DNA of 64,000 nt from JAYPUA01 sp038133845 (GTDB taxonomy: Bacteria > SAR324 > NAC60-12), in assembly GCA_038133845.1 (NCBI GenBank), contig JAYPUA010000005.1, positions 57,679-121,678 on the forward strand, in the 5' to 3' direction. This document shows, in pieces, positions 26,461-36,230 of the stretch (the first letter of the stretch is position 1; each line of letters starts with the position of its first letter). The notes beneath the pieces were generated by a model that worked only from the letters and a program-made list of their open reading frames with translations, searched no databases and had not been told where the DNA came from. The position numbers and the translations under genes were made by a program.

Positions 26461-29400
26461 ATGAACTTTTCCCGGTTTTCGGTCCATCGTCCGGTCTTTG
26501 TCACGATGGCGACCTTGATTGTGATCATCATCGGCAGCGTCTCGATGAGCCGGCTGCCCATCGACCTGATGCCGGAGATCACCTACCCCACCTTGAGCGT
26601 AGTGACCAGCTACTCCGGGGCAGGGCCGGAAGAGGTCGAGAAGTTGGTGACGCGTCGCATTGAACAGGCCCTCAGCGCGGTTCCGGGAGCGGAGTCGGTG
26701 ACCTCGACCTCCAGTGAAGGCTCCAGTTCGGTACGCATCTCTTTTGCGTGGGGCACCAACCTCGACGAGGCGGCCAACGACATCCGGGACCGGCTGGATC
26801 GGATTGTGAGCGGTCTTCCGGACGGAGCAAGCCGTCCGACCCTGCGCAAGTTCGACCTGGCCCAGTTCCCGGTGCTGATCCTGGGCGCGACCAGCTCACT
26901 GGATCCGACAGAGACTCAGCGACTGGTGGACAACCAGTTGCGCTACCGACTGGAGCGTCAGCCCGGAGTGGCCTCGCTGGACATCTGGGGCGGCGCTACC
27001 CAGGAGGTTCAGGTGACAATGAACGCCGACAAACTCCAAGCTCTGGGGATTTCGGTGCAAGACATCATCAATTCCCTCAAACGTCAGAACGTCAACCTGC
27101 CGATCGGCTCCTTGCGTCAGGGCAATTACGACCTGATTGTCCGGGCGGCCGGAGAGTTCACTCGCATCGAGGACATCCGGAACACTCTGGTTGCCGTGCG
27201 TGGGAACTCGCCGATCTTCCTGGGAGAGATCGCACGCATCGAGCTGAGGGAGACCCAGAACACGCGCCTGATCCGCATCAATGGCGAGCCGGGAATCCGG
27301 ATTGCGGTCAACAAGCAGGCTGGGGCAAACACCGTTGAAGTGGCTCGACGGGTGCTTGAGGAGCTGGACCGCGCCTCTCGGGACCTCCCGCAACTGCAGA
27401 TCATCCCGCTGATCGACACCTCACAGTTCATCCAGAACTCGATCACCAACGTGGCTCAGTCGGCTGCTTACGGAGGCCTGTTTGCGATTGTCATCCTGCT
27501 GTTCTTTCTGAAGAACCTGAGAAGCACCGCGATCATCGCCACCGCAATTCCCATCTCGATCATCGCCACCTTCATCCCGATTCAGTCGGCGGACTTCACC
27601 CTGAACCTGATGAGCCTGGGTGGATTGGCGATTGGCGTGGGCATGATTGTGGACAACGCGATTGTGGTCCTGGAGAACATCTACCGCCTGCGTCATGAAG
27701 GCGTTGATGCCAAGACCGCTGCGACAGAAGGCAGCAAGCAGGTGACCTCGGCAATCATCGCCAGCACGCTGACCACGATGGTGATCTTTCTGCCCTTGCT
27801 GTTCGTACGTGGCATCTCCGGGATCATGTTTACCCAGCTTGCCTACGTGATCGGATTTGCCCTGCTGTGCTCGCTAGGCGTTGCCCTCACGGTGATCCCG
27901 ATGCTCTCGGCGCGTGCCTTGAAGAAGCCCGGGACCTTGACCGCCTCGGAGGCCTCGTGGATGCAGCACACCTACACCGAGCTGCTGGAGCTGGTTCTGC
28001 GTTTTCCGAAGGCGACCCTCTTGGGCGTCTTGCTGGTCTTTGCCGGGAGCCTTTCGCTGTATCCACTGATTGGGCAAGAGTTCATGCCGGAGGCGGACCA
28101 GGGAGAAGTCCGGGTGAGCGTGGAGATGGATACGGGAACGCACCTGGATGCACTCAAGAGCAAGTTTGACCTGGTGGAGTCGATCGTCCGAGACTCGGTT
28201 CCGGAGGCCAAACACCTGGTGGCAACGATGGGAGGGAGCAGTTGGAGGAGCCGGGGATCTCACCAAGGCAACCTGCAGGTTGCGCTGGTTTCTGCTGAGG
28301 AGCGCACACGGAGCAGCGAGCAGATCGCCGCAGATCTGGGACGCAAGCTGGCAGGCATCCCGGGGGTAAGCGTACGCTCCAGCCCAGGGCGCGGGCTGTT
28401 CATCTTCCGCATCGGGCAGGGTGATGGGGAGCGCGTGCAGATCGAGCTGCGCGGCTACGACCTCAACGTCGCGGAGTCCCTGGCCCGCGAGATTCAAAAC
28501 CGCATCCGGGACATCCCGGGCATCGGCTACGTGCGCGCCAGCCGTGGGGAGCGAAGTCCGGAACGCCGTGTGGAGATCGACCGTGACCGCGCTGCCGATC
28601 TGGGGGTTTCCGTCTCCGACATCGCCGGGACCTTGCAGGCTTACCTTGCCGGAGTCTCGGGTGGAGCGTTCCGGGACTCGGGGAGTGAGTACAATATTCT
28701 CCTCAAGGTTGAGGACAGCCAGCCGCTGACCCTGGATCGCCTGCTTGACCAGACGGTGCCGAACACCGAGCGTCAGGCCGTCTCGTTGAAGAACGTCGCA
28801 CGTCCGGTCTCGGCAGAGGCCCCTTTGGAGATCAGCCGGGTGGATCAGGAGCGCGTGACGACCCTCTCGGTCAGCATCTCCGGGAGAGACATGGGCTCTG
28901 TCGTGGAGGACATCCGGGCCGCCTTGGCGACATTGCCTGTGCCTGAGGACTTCAACCTGGTCTTCAGCGGCGATTATGAAGCCCAGCAGGAGGCGTTTCA
29001 GGAGCTGGTGATTGCCCTGATCCTCTCGATCCTGCTGGTGTACATGGTGATGGCCTGCCTCTACGAGTCGCTGCGGGATCCGCTGGTGGTGCTCTTCAGC
29101 GTTCCGGTCGCAGCCATCGGGGTGCTGCTGATGCTGTTTCTTACCAGAGACACCTTCAACATTCAGTCCTGGATTGGGTGCATCATGCTTGGGGGGATTG
29201 TGGTGAACAACGCGATCTTGTTGGTTGATCAGATCAACTACGAACGTCGTGTGGAGGGAAAGAGCCCCGAGGAGGCAATTCTCCTTGCTGGAAAGCATCG
29301 GCTGCGACCGATCCTGATGACGGCGATGACGACCATCCTCGCCATGGTGCCGCTGGCCATCGGTTTTGGAGAGGGCAGCGAGGCCCAGGCATCCATGGCC

Positions 29401-29562
29401 CGAGTCGTGATTGGGGGGCTGACCAGCTCGACCTTCATCACGCTGTTTTTGGTCCCAGTGGTCTATCTGCTGGCTGAACGCTGGTTCCCGCAGAAGGTCG
29501 AGGCCTTTCAGACTGAGGCGACCACCGCACCTGCACTGCCGGAACGGACCGCGACCTCCTGA
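26461..29562 (+). CDS. RND family efflux pump, inner-membrane subunit (AcrB/MdtB type)
   Basis: A 1033-residue proton-driven exporter with twelve helices and two large periplasmic loops. The opening NFSRFSVHRPVFVTMATLIVIIIG and SMSRLPIDLMPEITYPTLSV are classic. The paired aspartate of the proton relay sits in GVGMIVDNAIVVLENIYR (near residue 400), and the second repeat has GGIVVNNAILLVDQIN. The HAE-1/HAE-2 style cannot be settled; features such as LMSLGGLAIGVGMIVDNA resemble the heavy-substrate and multidrug group found in many environmental proteobacteria. A GAGG ribosome site precedes the ATG. It is convergent with the aldo-keto reductase gene 37 bases away. Confidence 0.95.
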   Translation: MNFSRFSVHRPVFVTMATLIVIIIGSVSMSRLPIDLMPEITYPTLSVVTSYSGAGPEEVEKLVTRRIEQALSAVPGAESVTSTSSEGSSSVRISFAWGTNLDEAANDIRDRLDRIVSGLPDGASRPTLRKFDLAQFPVLILGATSSLDPTETQRLVDNQLRYRLERQPGVASLDIWGGATQEVQVTMNADKLQALGISVQDIINSLKRQNVNLPIGSLRQGNYDLIVRAAGEFTRIEDIRNTLVAVRGNSPIFLGEIARIELRETQNTRLIRINGEPGIRIAVNKQAGANTVEVARRVLEELDRASRDLPQLQIIPLIDTSQFIQNSITNVAQSAAYGGLFAIVILLFFLKNLRSTAIIATAIPISIIATFIPIQSADFTLNLMSLGGLAIGVGMIVDNAIVVLENIYRLRHEGVDAKTAATEGSKQVTSAIIASTLTTMVIFLPLLFVRGISGIMFTQLAYVIGFALLCSLGVALTVIPMLSARALKKPGTLTASEASWMQHTYTELLELVLRFPKATLLGVLLVFAGSLSLYPLIGQEFMPEADQGEVRVSVEMDTGTHLDALKSKFDLVESIVRDSVPEAKHLVATMGGSSWRSRGSHQGNLQVALVSAEERTRSSEQIAADLGRKLAGIPGVSVRSSPGRGLFIFRIGQGDGERVQIELRGYDLNVAESLAREIQNRIRDIPGIGYVRASRGERSPERRVEIDRDRAADLGVSVSDIAGTLQAYLAGVSGGAFRDSGSEYNILLKVEDSQPLTLDRLLDQTVPNTERQAVSLKNVARPVSAEAPLEISRVDQERVTTLSVSISGRDMGSVVEDIRAALATLPVPEDFNLVFSGDYEAQQEAFQELVIALILSILLVYMVMACLYESLRDPLVVLFSVPVAAIGVLLMLFLTRDTFNIQSWIGCIMLGGIVVNNAILLVDQINYERRVEGKSPEEAILLAGKHRLRPILMTAMTTILAMVPLAIGFGEGSEAQASMARVVIGGLTSSTFITLFLVPVVYLLAERWFPQKVEAFQTEATTAPALPERTATS

Positions 29563-29599
29563 GTCGATCTCGTGCGGGGCCTACTCCGCAGAGCGTCGG

Positions 29600-30616
29600 T
29601 CACTCGCTGCTCAGGATCTCGTCAATCGAGCGCAGCTCCGACTCGGTGAAGGGGGAGCTGTCGAGTGAACGAACGCACTCTGCAATCTGCTCCGGACGAC
29701 TCGCCCCAATCAGCGCGCTGGTAACACACGGCCTCCGCAGAACCCAGGCCAGCGCCATCTGCGCCAGAGACTGCCCTCGCTGCTCGGCCAGAGCGTTGAG
29801 CCGCTGGATTTGACGAACGCGCGACTCAGTGACGTCCTTTGGGCGCAGGTGGACCTGTTCCGGACGTGCGGCTCGGGAGCCCTCCGGGACGCCCTGGAGA
29901 TACTTGTTGGTGAGGAGCCCCTGAGCGAGCGGCGAGAAGACGATGCTACCGATGCCCTCTGCCTCCAATGCGTCCAGCAGCCCTTCTTCCGGACGGCGGT
30001 CGAAGAGGCTGTAGCGCGGCTGATGGATGAGGCACGGTGTTCCCCGGTCTCGCAAGATCGATGCGGCTTCCCGGGTTTGCTCCGGGCTGTAGGAGGAAAT
30101 CCCCACATAGAGCGCTCGACCGGAGCGGACGATGAAGTCCAGCGCGCCCATGGTCTCCTCCAGCGGAGTCTCCGGATCGAAGCGGTGCGAATAGAACAGG
30201 TCGAAGTACTCCAGCCCGGTGCGCTTGAGGCTTTGGTCGATGCTGGCGATCAGGTACTTCCGGGAGCCTCCGTCTCCGTAAGGTCCGGGCCACATGTCGT
30301 AGCCGGCCTTGCTGGAGATGAAGAGCTCGTCCCGGAACGGCTTCAGGTCCTGCTGGAAGAGCTGTCCGAAGGTGGACTCTGCAGAGCCGTAAGGTGGGCC
30401 GTAGTTGTTCGCTAGGTCGAAGTGATTGATCCCAAGGTCAAAGGCCTGACGTAGCATCCGGCGCGCGTTCTCCAGCGAATCCACCCCGCCAAAATTCTGC
30501 CAAAGCCCCAGCGAGATGGTCGGGAGGCGAATGCCGCTCTTGCCACAAGGTCGATAGGCCACGCCTTCATAACGCGTGGCGGAGGGCGTGTAGGGCCAGT
30601 GAGTTTCAGGAACCAT
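29600..30616 (-). CDS. gpr: Aldo-keto reductase, L-glyceraldehyde 3-phosphate reductase type (YghZ)
   Basis: A 338-residue NADPH-dependent aldehyde reductase that matches E. coli YghZ/Gpr block by block: YRPCGKSGIRLPTISLGLW, INHFDLANNYGPPYGSAE, SSKAGYDMWPGPYG, SRKYLIASIDQSLKRTGLEYFDLFYSHR, ALYVGISSYSPEQT and SALIGASRPEQI. The Asp-Tyr-Lys-His set is intact. Gpr reduces L-glyceraldehyde 3-phosphate and reactive aldehydes such as methylglyoxal. I use the ATG giving MVPETHWPYTP; the frame stays open far upstream, but that part overlaps the next gene and has no family similarity. Gene order on this strand places it last in a short run of three. Confidence 0.94.
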   Translation of the reverse strand: MVPETHWPYTPSATRYEGVAYRPCGKSGIRLPTISLGLWQNFGGVDSLENARRMLRQAFDLGINHFDLANNYGPPYGSAESTFGQLFQQDLKPFRDELFISSKAGYDMWPGPYGDGGSRKYLIASIDQSLKRTGLEYFDLFYSHRFDPETPLEETMGALDFIVRSGRALYVGISSYSPEQTREAASILRDRGTPCLIHQPRYSLFDRRPEEGLLDALEAEGIGSIVFSPLAQGLLTNKYLQGVPEGSRAARPEQVHLRPKDVTESRVRQIQRLNALAEQRGQSLAQMALAWVLRRPCVTSALIGASRPEQIAECVRSLDSSPFTESELRSIDEILSSE

Positions 30617-30656
30617 ATTGTCCAGATGGAGTGAAGGGGGGCAAAAGGCGGCGGCC

Positions 30657-31403
30657 TTACGGCTCCGGCTTGATCCCGGGCAGAGGGAGCTTGAGCGTTT
30701 GGTGCAGGTAGGCGGCTCCGGTATCCAGGTTGTGCAGGCGGAAGTCCAGCCGAATGTAGAAAAATCCGGGGGTGACCTCCAAGGAGAACGGTAGCTGAAC
30801 TGGCTGCGTCTCTCCGGTGCGAACCCAGAAGATCGGAAGCTCTTCCGGGGCCTGAAGCTGACTCCTCCAGACTTCAAGAGAGGGCTGGAGGAGCAGCGGC
30901 ATCTGTCCGGTGTTGCGCACCTCCCAGGACAGTACTCCGTCAAGAAACAGCTTGCCGCTCTCCTTTCGGAGCTTCAGCGCAAGCGGTTCCAGGTAGCTCA
31001 ACTCCAGCCGGGTGGCCTCGGGGTCATAGTGGCGCAAGTAGAGCCTGCGGATTGTCCCAGTCCAAAGCTGGGGATGCGGACCCAGATCTTCCGCACGGAC
31101 GGTCTCCAGAATACGCGGCAAATCCTCTGCGGCTCCCACGGCTCCCAGCAGTTGCACCACCCGCCACCGACGCTGCGGGTCCTCTGTGTTCAGCAACTCA
31201 TCCCGCAGGATCGGGAGACCCCACTGAGGGTGCTCCAGAAACGCCCGGGTGGCTTGCAGGCGCTGGGCAAGGCGAGGGGCGGTCAGGTTCTGCAGATACT
31301 CGGTGCGTAGTCGATCCCGGAGGATTTCCTCGAAGTGCGCCTGGGCCGTTCCAACCACGAGGAACAGGGCCCCTCCAAGGAGCAGAAGGGTGCGCAGGGA
31401 CAT
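30657..31403 (-). CDS. Secreted HEAT-repeat-like protein, unknown function
   Basis: A 248-residue exported protein: signal peptide RTLLLLGGALFLVVGTAQA, then about 110 residues of helical pairs with HEAT-like spacing (TRAFLEHPQWGLPILRDELL, RWRVVQLLGAVGAAEDLPRILETV), and a C-terminal beta-rich domain (about 140-248) ending with LDFRLHNLDTGAAYLHQTLKL. I do not recognise a named family. Its ATG shares one base with the TGA of the upstream glycosyltransferase gene, so the two are probably translated together. A periplasmic scaffold role is only a guess. Confidence 0.75.
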   Translation of the reverse strand: MSLRTLLLLGGALFLVVGTAQAHFEEILRDRLRTEYLQNLTAPRLAQRLQATRAFLEHPQWGLPILRDELLNTEDPQRRWRVVQLLGAVGAAEDLPRILETVRAEDLGPHPQLWTGTIRRLYLRHYDPEATRLELSYLEPLALKLRKESGKLFLDGVLSWEVRNTGQMPLLLQPSLEVWRSQLQAPEELPIFWVRTGETQPVQLPFSLEVTPGFFYIRLDFRLHNLDTGAAYLHQTLKLPLPGIKPEP

Positions 31404-32551
31404 CAGGCGGCAGGGAGCACGGCGCCGCGCTGTCGACGCCACTGTTCGTATCCGTGCACGATGGCAGAGGCCATCTGCTCCTTGTAGCGCTCACGGCTGA
31501 AACGCTGCACGTTCTCCTGAAAGTCCTCGCTCTGGAACTCCAGATGCCGGGCCTCCATCTGCTGCACGGCCTCGCTCAGTCCCTCAACGGTTTGCTGTTG
31601 GAAGAAGATCCCGGTGCTCTCTCGGACGGTCTCCAACGCTCCTCCCGCCGCATAGGCAATGACTGGCGTTCCACAGGCCTGAGCCTCAAGCGGCGTGATC
31701 CCGAAGTCGTCTTCTCCCGGAAAGACAAAGGCCCGCGCCTGCTGGTAGAGCGGACGCAGCTTTCCGGACTCCAACTCTCCGAGAAACTCAATGGTGGGGC
31801 CGGCGAGTCCTCGACAGTACGTCTCGTCCTGCCCCTTCCCCACAATCTTCAGCGGCAACTGCAGGCGGTTGAAGACGTCGATGGCCAGGTCCACCCGCTT
31901 GTTTGGAGCAAAGGCTCCGATCATCAGATAATAGTTCTGCTTGACATCTCCAGGCCGAAAATGCTCCAAGTCCACCGGAGGGTGAATGACCTGGGCTTCG
32001 CGTTGGTAGTACTCCCGGATCTTCTCGCGCACGTTGCGGCTGTTGCAGAGGAACGTGTGCACCCGCGCGGCCGACTCACGATCCCACCGCTTGAGGTAGG
32101 GGCGCATCATCTCTGCGGCAATCCTGACGGAAGGCGTGGTCCGAGGCGTCCGGAAGTAGGTGTTGAAGGCGTCCCAGACATAGCGCATCGGCGCATGCAG
32201 GTAGGAGATGTGGTAGGCCTCCGGACCCGGAATCGCGCCCTTGGCGACGCAGTGGCTGGTGCTGATGATCAAATCATAGCCTTGAAGGTCGAAGGACTCG
32301 ATGGCCTTGGGGAGCAGAGGGAGGAAGTGTCGGTAGTGCGAGATGCCCAAGGGAAGCTGTTGCACAAACGAGGTCCGGATGTCCATCGCCTCGATCCGGG
32401 GCGACAGCCGCCCTTTCTCGTGGATGATGGTGTAGAGCGGGGCCTCCGGGAACAGCTCGCAGAGCACCTCCAGACATTTCTCGCCGCCACGCATGCCGTT
32501 CAGCCAGTCGTGAACCAGCGCGATTCGTCTTCCTTGGAGCAGGTGATGCAC
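31403..32551 (-). CDS. Glycosyltransferase family 4 (GT-B fold)
   Basis: A 382-residue sugar transferase probably acting in LPS or exopolysaccharide assembly on the cytoplasmic side. The N-terminal domain starts RRIALVHDWLNGMRGGEKCLE, with the acceptor-side glycine loop. The C-terminal nucleotide-sugar domain has IGAFAPNKRVDLAIDVFN, FLGELESGKLRPLYQQARAFVFPG, and the EDDFGITPLEAQACGTPVIAY block with the E-x7-E-type glutamates. Such proteins are often annotated as mannosyl- or GDP-mannose-using enzymes; the donor cannot be told. The start codon is GTG with no strong ribosome site, so a start a few codons later is possible. Confidence 0.88.
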   Translation of the reverse strand: MHHLLQGRRIALVHDWLNGMRGGEKCLEVLCELFPEAPLYTIIHEKGRLSPRIEAMDIRTSFVQQLPLGISHYRHFLPLLPKAIESFDLQGYDLIISTSHCVAKGAIPGPEAYHISYLHAPMRYVWDAFNTYFRTPRTTPSVRIAAEMMRPYLKRWDRESAARVHTFLCNSRNVREKIREYYQREAQVIHPPVDLEHFRPGDVKQNYYLMIGAFAPNKRVDLAIDVFNRLQLPLKIVGKGQDETYCRGLAGPTIEFLGELESGKLRPLYQQARAFVFPGEDDFGITPLEAQACGTPVIAYAAGGALETVRESTGIFFQQQTVEGLSEAVQQMEARHLEFQSEDFQENVQRFSRERYKEQMASAIVHGYEQWRRQRGAVLPAA

Positions 32552-32655
32552 GGGGTCGCTTCAGTCAGTGAGTTGAAAAGTCGGGGCATGCGGGAGAAAA
32601 TCCCATCCGGGCGAGTGTGCCGGGGTTGTGGAGAAGGTGCAAACTGAAAGCACGC

Positions 32656-33348
32656 TCAGGCAGCGGAGTGGGCCTGAAGCCAATCGGGAAGCTGACCCAG
32701 ATGCTCCAGCTCCGAGTAGCGTTTGGAGGTGGGGGCCTGGTCGTGCTCGTGAGCCCAGGTCAGCTCATGCGGGACGTAGATGGCGGAACCGCCGATCTCC
32801 AAAACCGGAAGGATATCGGAACGCAGCGAGTTGCCGACCATCACAAAGTTCTCTGGATCAACCTGATGCCTCTGGAGCAGGCTCCGGTAGGTGGACGCGT
32901 CCTTCTCGCTGACAATCTCGATGGCCTGAAAATGATCGGCGAGCCCGGAGCGGGCGATCTTTGTCTCCTGGTCAAACAGGTCTCCCTTGGTAATCAGGAT
33001 CAACCGATGTGACGGACTTAGCCTGCGGATGACCTCTCCTGCATGCGGAAGGAGTTCCAGCGGAGCATCGAGCATCTCCTTGCCAAAGTCCATGATCTGC
33101 TGAATCTCTGCTCCGGTGACCTCCCCCTGCGTCAACTCGACCGCGGTCTCAAGCATCGACAGCACAAACCCCTTCACGCCATATCCGAAGTATTGCAGGT
33201 TGCGGCGCTCGGTCGCATAAAGCGTCTGGTCTACCACCTCGGGATGGTGGGCGTTCAGGATCTCCCGGAAGCGGCCTTGGATGAGCGAAAACAGCCTCTC
33301 GTTGTGCCAGAGGGTGTCGTCAGCGTCGAAGCCGATCGCTTGAAACAT
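32656..33348 (-). CDS. HAD-superfamily phosphatase-like hydrolase
   Basis: A 230-residue cytoplasmic enzyme. Motif I is FDADDTLW with nucleophile Asp8 and acid/base Asp10; motif II is LILITKGD; motif III is the lysine in SEKDAST; motif IV is MVGNSLRSDI. A helical cap (about residues 18-105) lies between motifs I and II, the C1 type. LWHNERLF and the GNSLRSD segment resemble the uncharacterised HAD-IA group near pyrimidine and phosphoglycolate phosphatases, but the substrate is not predictable. It follows the SGNH esterase gene after two bases, so the pair is one transcript. Confidence 0.88.
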   Translation of the reverse strand: MFQAIGFDADDTLWHNERLFSLIQGRFREILNAHHPEVVDQTLYATERRNLQYFGYGVKGFVLSMLETAVELTQGEVTGAEIQQIMDFGKEMLDAPLELLPHAGEVIRRLSPSHRLILITKGDLFDQETKIARSGLADHFQAIEIVSEKDASTYRSLLQRHQVDPENFVMVGNSLRSDILPVLEIGGSAIYVPHELTWAHEHDQAPTSKRYSELEHLGQLPDWLQAHSAA

Positions 33349-33350
33349 GT

Positions 33351-34001
33351 TCAGTTCAGCAGAGGCTCAAGGTGCTGAAGGACGGTTTGGGTGATGACTT
33401 GGTGCCCCTGAGGATTGGGGTGGATGCCATCTGCGATGTTCATCTCCGGGATGCCGCCGACGCCTTCGAGCAGGAAGGGGATCAGCGCCACCTGACGGCG
33501 CTCAGCGACCTCCGGGAAGGCCTCCCGGAAGGACGCGGTGTATTCTGGACCGTAGTTGAGCGGCATCTGCATTCCGGCAAGCAGGACCTTCATCCCCCGG
33601 GACTGAGCCAGGTCGATGGTCTGTTCGAGGTTCTGCTGCATCTTGGCCACGCTGAGTCCGCGCAGGCCGTCATTGGCTCCAAGAGCAAGGATCAGGATGT
33701 CGGGCTTGGCTCGGAGGTACCACTTGAGCCGTCCGAGAGCGCTGGCGCTGGTGGATCCGCTGATGCCGGCGTTGACGACCTCCACGTCGTGGCCACGGTC
33801 TCGGAGCGCCTGCTCCAACAGGAAGGGATAGGCCTCGTCCTTCTCCACCCCATAGCCCTCGGTGAGCGAGTCGCCCAGAGCGAGGATGCGGACAGTGGCC
33901 CAGGTGGAGGACGGTCCCCAAAGCATGCTGCTCAGGAGGAGCCCGAGAACCATCCAGGAGAGGGGGAGTCTACACTTTCGCGCTGAGTTCCTTGATTTCA
34001 T
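33351..34001 (-). CDS. Periplasmic SGNH esterase/lysophospholipase (TesA-like)
   Basis: A 216-residue exported hydrolase. After a signal peptide (charged KSRNSARKCR, then LSWMVLGLLLSSMLW, ending STWA) come block I RILALGDSLTEGYG with the nucleophile serine, block II NAGISGSTS, block III ALGANDGLRG, and block V DGIHPNPQGHQ with Asp and His. This matches the TesA/arylesterase group with thioesterase, esterase and lysophospholipase activity. I choose the ATG giving MKSRNSARK because it supplies a basic n-region; it overlaps the acetolactate synthase gene by 32 bases. A later ATG giving MVLGLLLSS avoids the overlap but makes a poor signal. Confidence 0.87.
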   Translation of the reverse strand: MKSRNSARKCRLPLSWMVLGLLLSSMLWGPSSTWATVRILALGDSLTEGYGVEKDEAYPFLLEQALRDRGHDVEVVNAGISGSTSASALGRLKWYLRAKPDILILALGANDGLRGLSVAKMQQNLEQTIDLAQSRGMKVLLAGMQMPLNYGPEYTASFREAFPEVAERRQVALIPFLLEGVGGIPEMNIADGIHPNPQGHQVITQTVLQHLEPLLN

Positions 34002-35610
34002 GATTGAGGATGCGGTCGTTGTCCGAATAGTCCACCGGCAACTCGACCACGTGCACTCCGTGCGTACTGTGGCAGTGTTCCAGGACCTTGACAAAATCAT
34101 CGGCGCTGGTGACACGGTGTCCAACAGCCCCGTAGGATTCAGCATACTTGACAAAGTCCGGATTGCCAAACTGCAAACCGAAGTCCGGGAAGTTCATGTT
34201 CGCCTGCTTCCAGCGGATCATTCCATAGGAATCATCACGCAGAATCAGGACGACCACGTGCATGTTGAGGCGCACGGCGGTCTCCAGTTCCTGCGAATTC
34301 ATCATGAACCCTCCATCACCGCAGATGGCCATCACCCGGCGGTTCGGATACACCATGCGGGCGCCCATCGCCGAGGGCAGCCCGGCACCCATTGTTGCCA
34401 AGGCGTTGTCCAGCAACACGGTGTTCTGCTCATACGCCGGGTAGTTTCGGGCAAACCAGATCTTGTACACCCCGTTGTCCAGGCAGATGATTCCATCGGA
34501 AGGCATCACCTTGCGCACGTCGGCGACCATGCGCTGTGGCTTCATCGGGAAGGACGGATCGTCGGAGCCTTCGGCCACATGAGCGTCCATGGCCTTCTTG
34601 ACGGTCATGAAGTAGCTGAAGTCCCAGTGTTCCTGAGGCACCAGGTGCTCCTTGATCTGCCAGATCGCGTTCGCGATGTCTCCAACCACCTCGTGCTGCG
34701 GGTAGTACACCGAGTCCACCTCGGCTCCGTAGAAGTTCACGTGGATCACCGTGGGCTTGTTGTTCTCCATGAAGAACGGGGGCTTCTCCACGTCGTCGTG
34801 TCCAACATTCAGGATCAGGTCGGCATGCGCGACGGCCTGGTGGACGAAGTCCCCGGCGGAGAGCGCCGCATTTCCGAGGAAGAGCGGACTGCGCTCATCC
34901 AGAACCCCTTTCCCCATCTGGGTGGAAATGAACGGAATCCCTGTCGCCTCGATGAATTCGCGCAGCATGTTGGAGGTCATCTTGCGGTTTGCTCCTGCAC
35001 CGATGCACAGCAGCGGGTGCTTGGCCTGCTCCACGAGCCGGATGGCCTCGGCGACGGCCTTCTCCTCGGCGATGGGGCGACGCGCCTTGGTGGGCGCGAT
35101 CACGGAGGTGAACGCATCTTCAGCAGCCACGTCCTCCGGCAACTCAAGGTGGGTTGCTCCCGGACGCTCCTCCTGCATCAGGCGGAAGGCCTCGCGGACG
35201 CGGGCCGGGACGTTGTTTCCGCTGACGATCTGGTGCGTGTACTTGGTCAGGGGACGCATCATTTCCACCACATCCAGGATCTGGAACTTGGCCTGCTTGC
35301 TGTGCTTGACCGGCTTCTGTCCCGTGATCAGCAGCAGCGGGAATCCGGCCAACTGCGCATAGGCTGCGGGAGTGACCAGGTTCGTTGCTCCCGGACCCAG
35401 CGTGGACATCGCAACTCCTGGCTTGCCGGTCAAACGCCCGTAGGTCGCGGCCATGAAACCGGCTCCTTGTTCGTGTCGAGTCAGGACCAATTCAATGGTG
35501 GAGTCCTTCAGCGAGTTGAGGATGTCCAGGTTCTCTTCTCCTGGAATGCCAAAGATGTGCTGGACGCCTTCAGCTTCCAAGGCGCGGATGAATAGATCGG
35601 ATGCTTTCAT
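33970..35610 (-). CDS. Acetolactate synthase, catabolic (AlsS-like) large subunit
   Basis: A 546-residue thiamine-diphosphate enzyme that condenses two pyruvates to acetolactate. The N-terminal domain has VQHIFGIPGEENLDIL and RHEQGAGFMAATYGRLTGK with the catalytic glutamate. The C-terminal domain has the cofactor motif CGDGGFMMNSQELETAVR. The ending VELPVDYSDNDRIL is like catabolic AlsS. No small regulatory subunit (ilvN/ilvH) and no acetolactate decarboxylase gene is adjacent, which also points away from the standard biosynthetic operon. Other thiamine enzymes of this family (glyoxylate carboligase, sulfopyruvate decarboxylase) are less likely. I start at MKASDLFIRA; an upstream in-frame ATG gives an Arg/Ser-rich leader with no family match. 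Confidence 0.85.
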   Translation of the reverse strand: MKASDLFIRALEAEGVQHIFGIPGEENLDILNSLKDSTIELVLTRHEQGAGFMAATYGRLTGKPGVAMSTLGPGATNLVTPAAYAQLAGFPLLLITGQKPVKHSKQAKFQILDVVEMMRPLTKYTHQIVSGNNVPARVREAFRLMQEERPGATHLELPEDVAAEDAFTSVIAPTKARRPIAEEKAVAEAIRLVEQAKHPLLCIGAGANRKMTSNMLREFIEATGIPFISTQMGKGVLDERSPLFLGNAALSAGDFVHQAVAHADLILNVGHDDVEKPPFFMENNKPTVIHVNFYGAEVDSVYYPQHEVVGDIANAIWQIKEHLVPQEHWDFSYFMTVKKAMDAHVAEGSDDPSFPMKPQRMVADVRKVMPSDGIICLDNGVYKIWFARNYPAYEQNTVLLDNALATMGAGLPSAMGARMVYPNRRVMAICGDGGFMMNSQELETAVRLNMHVVVLILRDDSYGMIRWKQANMNFPDFGLQFGNPDFVKYAESYGAVGHRVTSADDFVKVLEHCHSTHGVHVVELPVDYSDNDRILNHEIKELSAKV

Positions 35611-35718
35611 AACGCTCTCACGCGAGGTTTTTTGTGTGGATCTCCTGATGGGAGAGGAACGTCGCAATACTTATCCATTGATGCGTGTTTTTGCAAGCTA
35701 AGTGTTCCGCGTCCGGGC

Positions 35719-36129
35719 TCAGCGAGGCGGGATGGAGTAGGTGCTGGTGACGTGGGCAACAATCTCCGGATAGCCCTCGGAGTAGATGGAGACCTCTCCA
35801 ACGGCCAGACGTTTTCCCAGCTTGAGCAGCCGGCACTCTCCAAGCAGGTCGCAGTTGGCCACCGGCTTGTGCATGAAGTTGATGTTCAGGTTGGTGGTCA
35901 CGGCAAGCAGCATCGGACCGATTTCTCCCAGAATCGCCACGTACATCGCGGTGTCGGCGAGTGCCATCATCGTGGGACCGGAAACCGTGCCTCCGGGACG
36001 CAGGTGTTGCTCTCCGATCGGCATCCGAACAGTGGCACCGCACGGGACCACTTTTTCCACAACAACCTCGCTCTGGGGAAATTCGCGCTGAATCAACTGC
36101 TGCAACGCCTCTTGGTTCATCTGGGACAT
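35719..36129 (-). CDS. PaaI-type hotdog thioesterase
   Basis: A 136-residue hotdog-fold acyl-CoA thioesterase of the PaaI/YiiD-like group. The conserved segment LRPGGTVSGPTMMALADTAMYVAIL carries the catalytic acid (Asp in ALADTA) on the hot-dog helix, followed by the strand TTNLNINFMHKP and VGEVSIYSEG. Such enzymes release CoA from stalled acyl-CoA intermediates. It is not next to the paa genes of this window, so its substrate need not be phenylacetyl-CoA derivatives. It is transcribed away from the helicase gene, with about 100 bases of shared upstream region, and is followed by the acetolactate synthase gene on the same strand. Confidence 0.85.
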   Translation of the reverse strand: MSQMNQEALQQLIQREFPQSEVVVEKVVPCGATVRMPIGEQHLRPGGTVSGPTMMALADTAMYVAILGEIGPMLLAVTTNLNINFMHKPVANCDLLGECRLLKLGKRLAVGEVSIYSEGYPEIVAHVTSTYSIPPR

Positions 36130-36230
36130 GGGGCTCTCTGATTGTGACTTGACCGGTGGAGTGAGTTTCGTGACTATAGGAAAGAAGTTTCATCAAATCT
36201 CCGGAAACCGCAAGGAAGCGAACTCCGTCC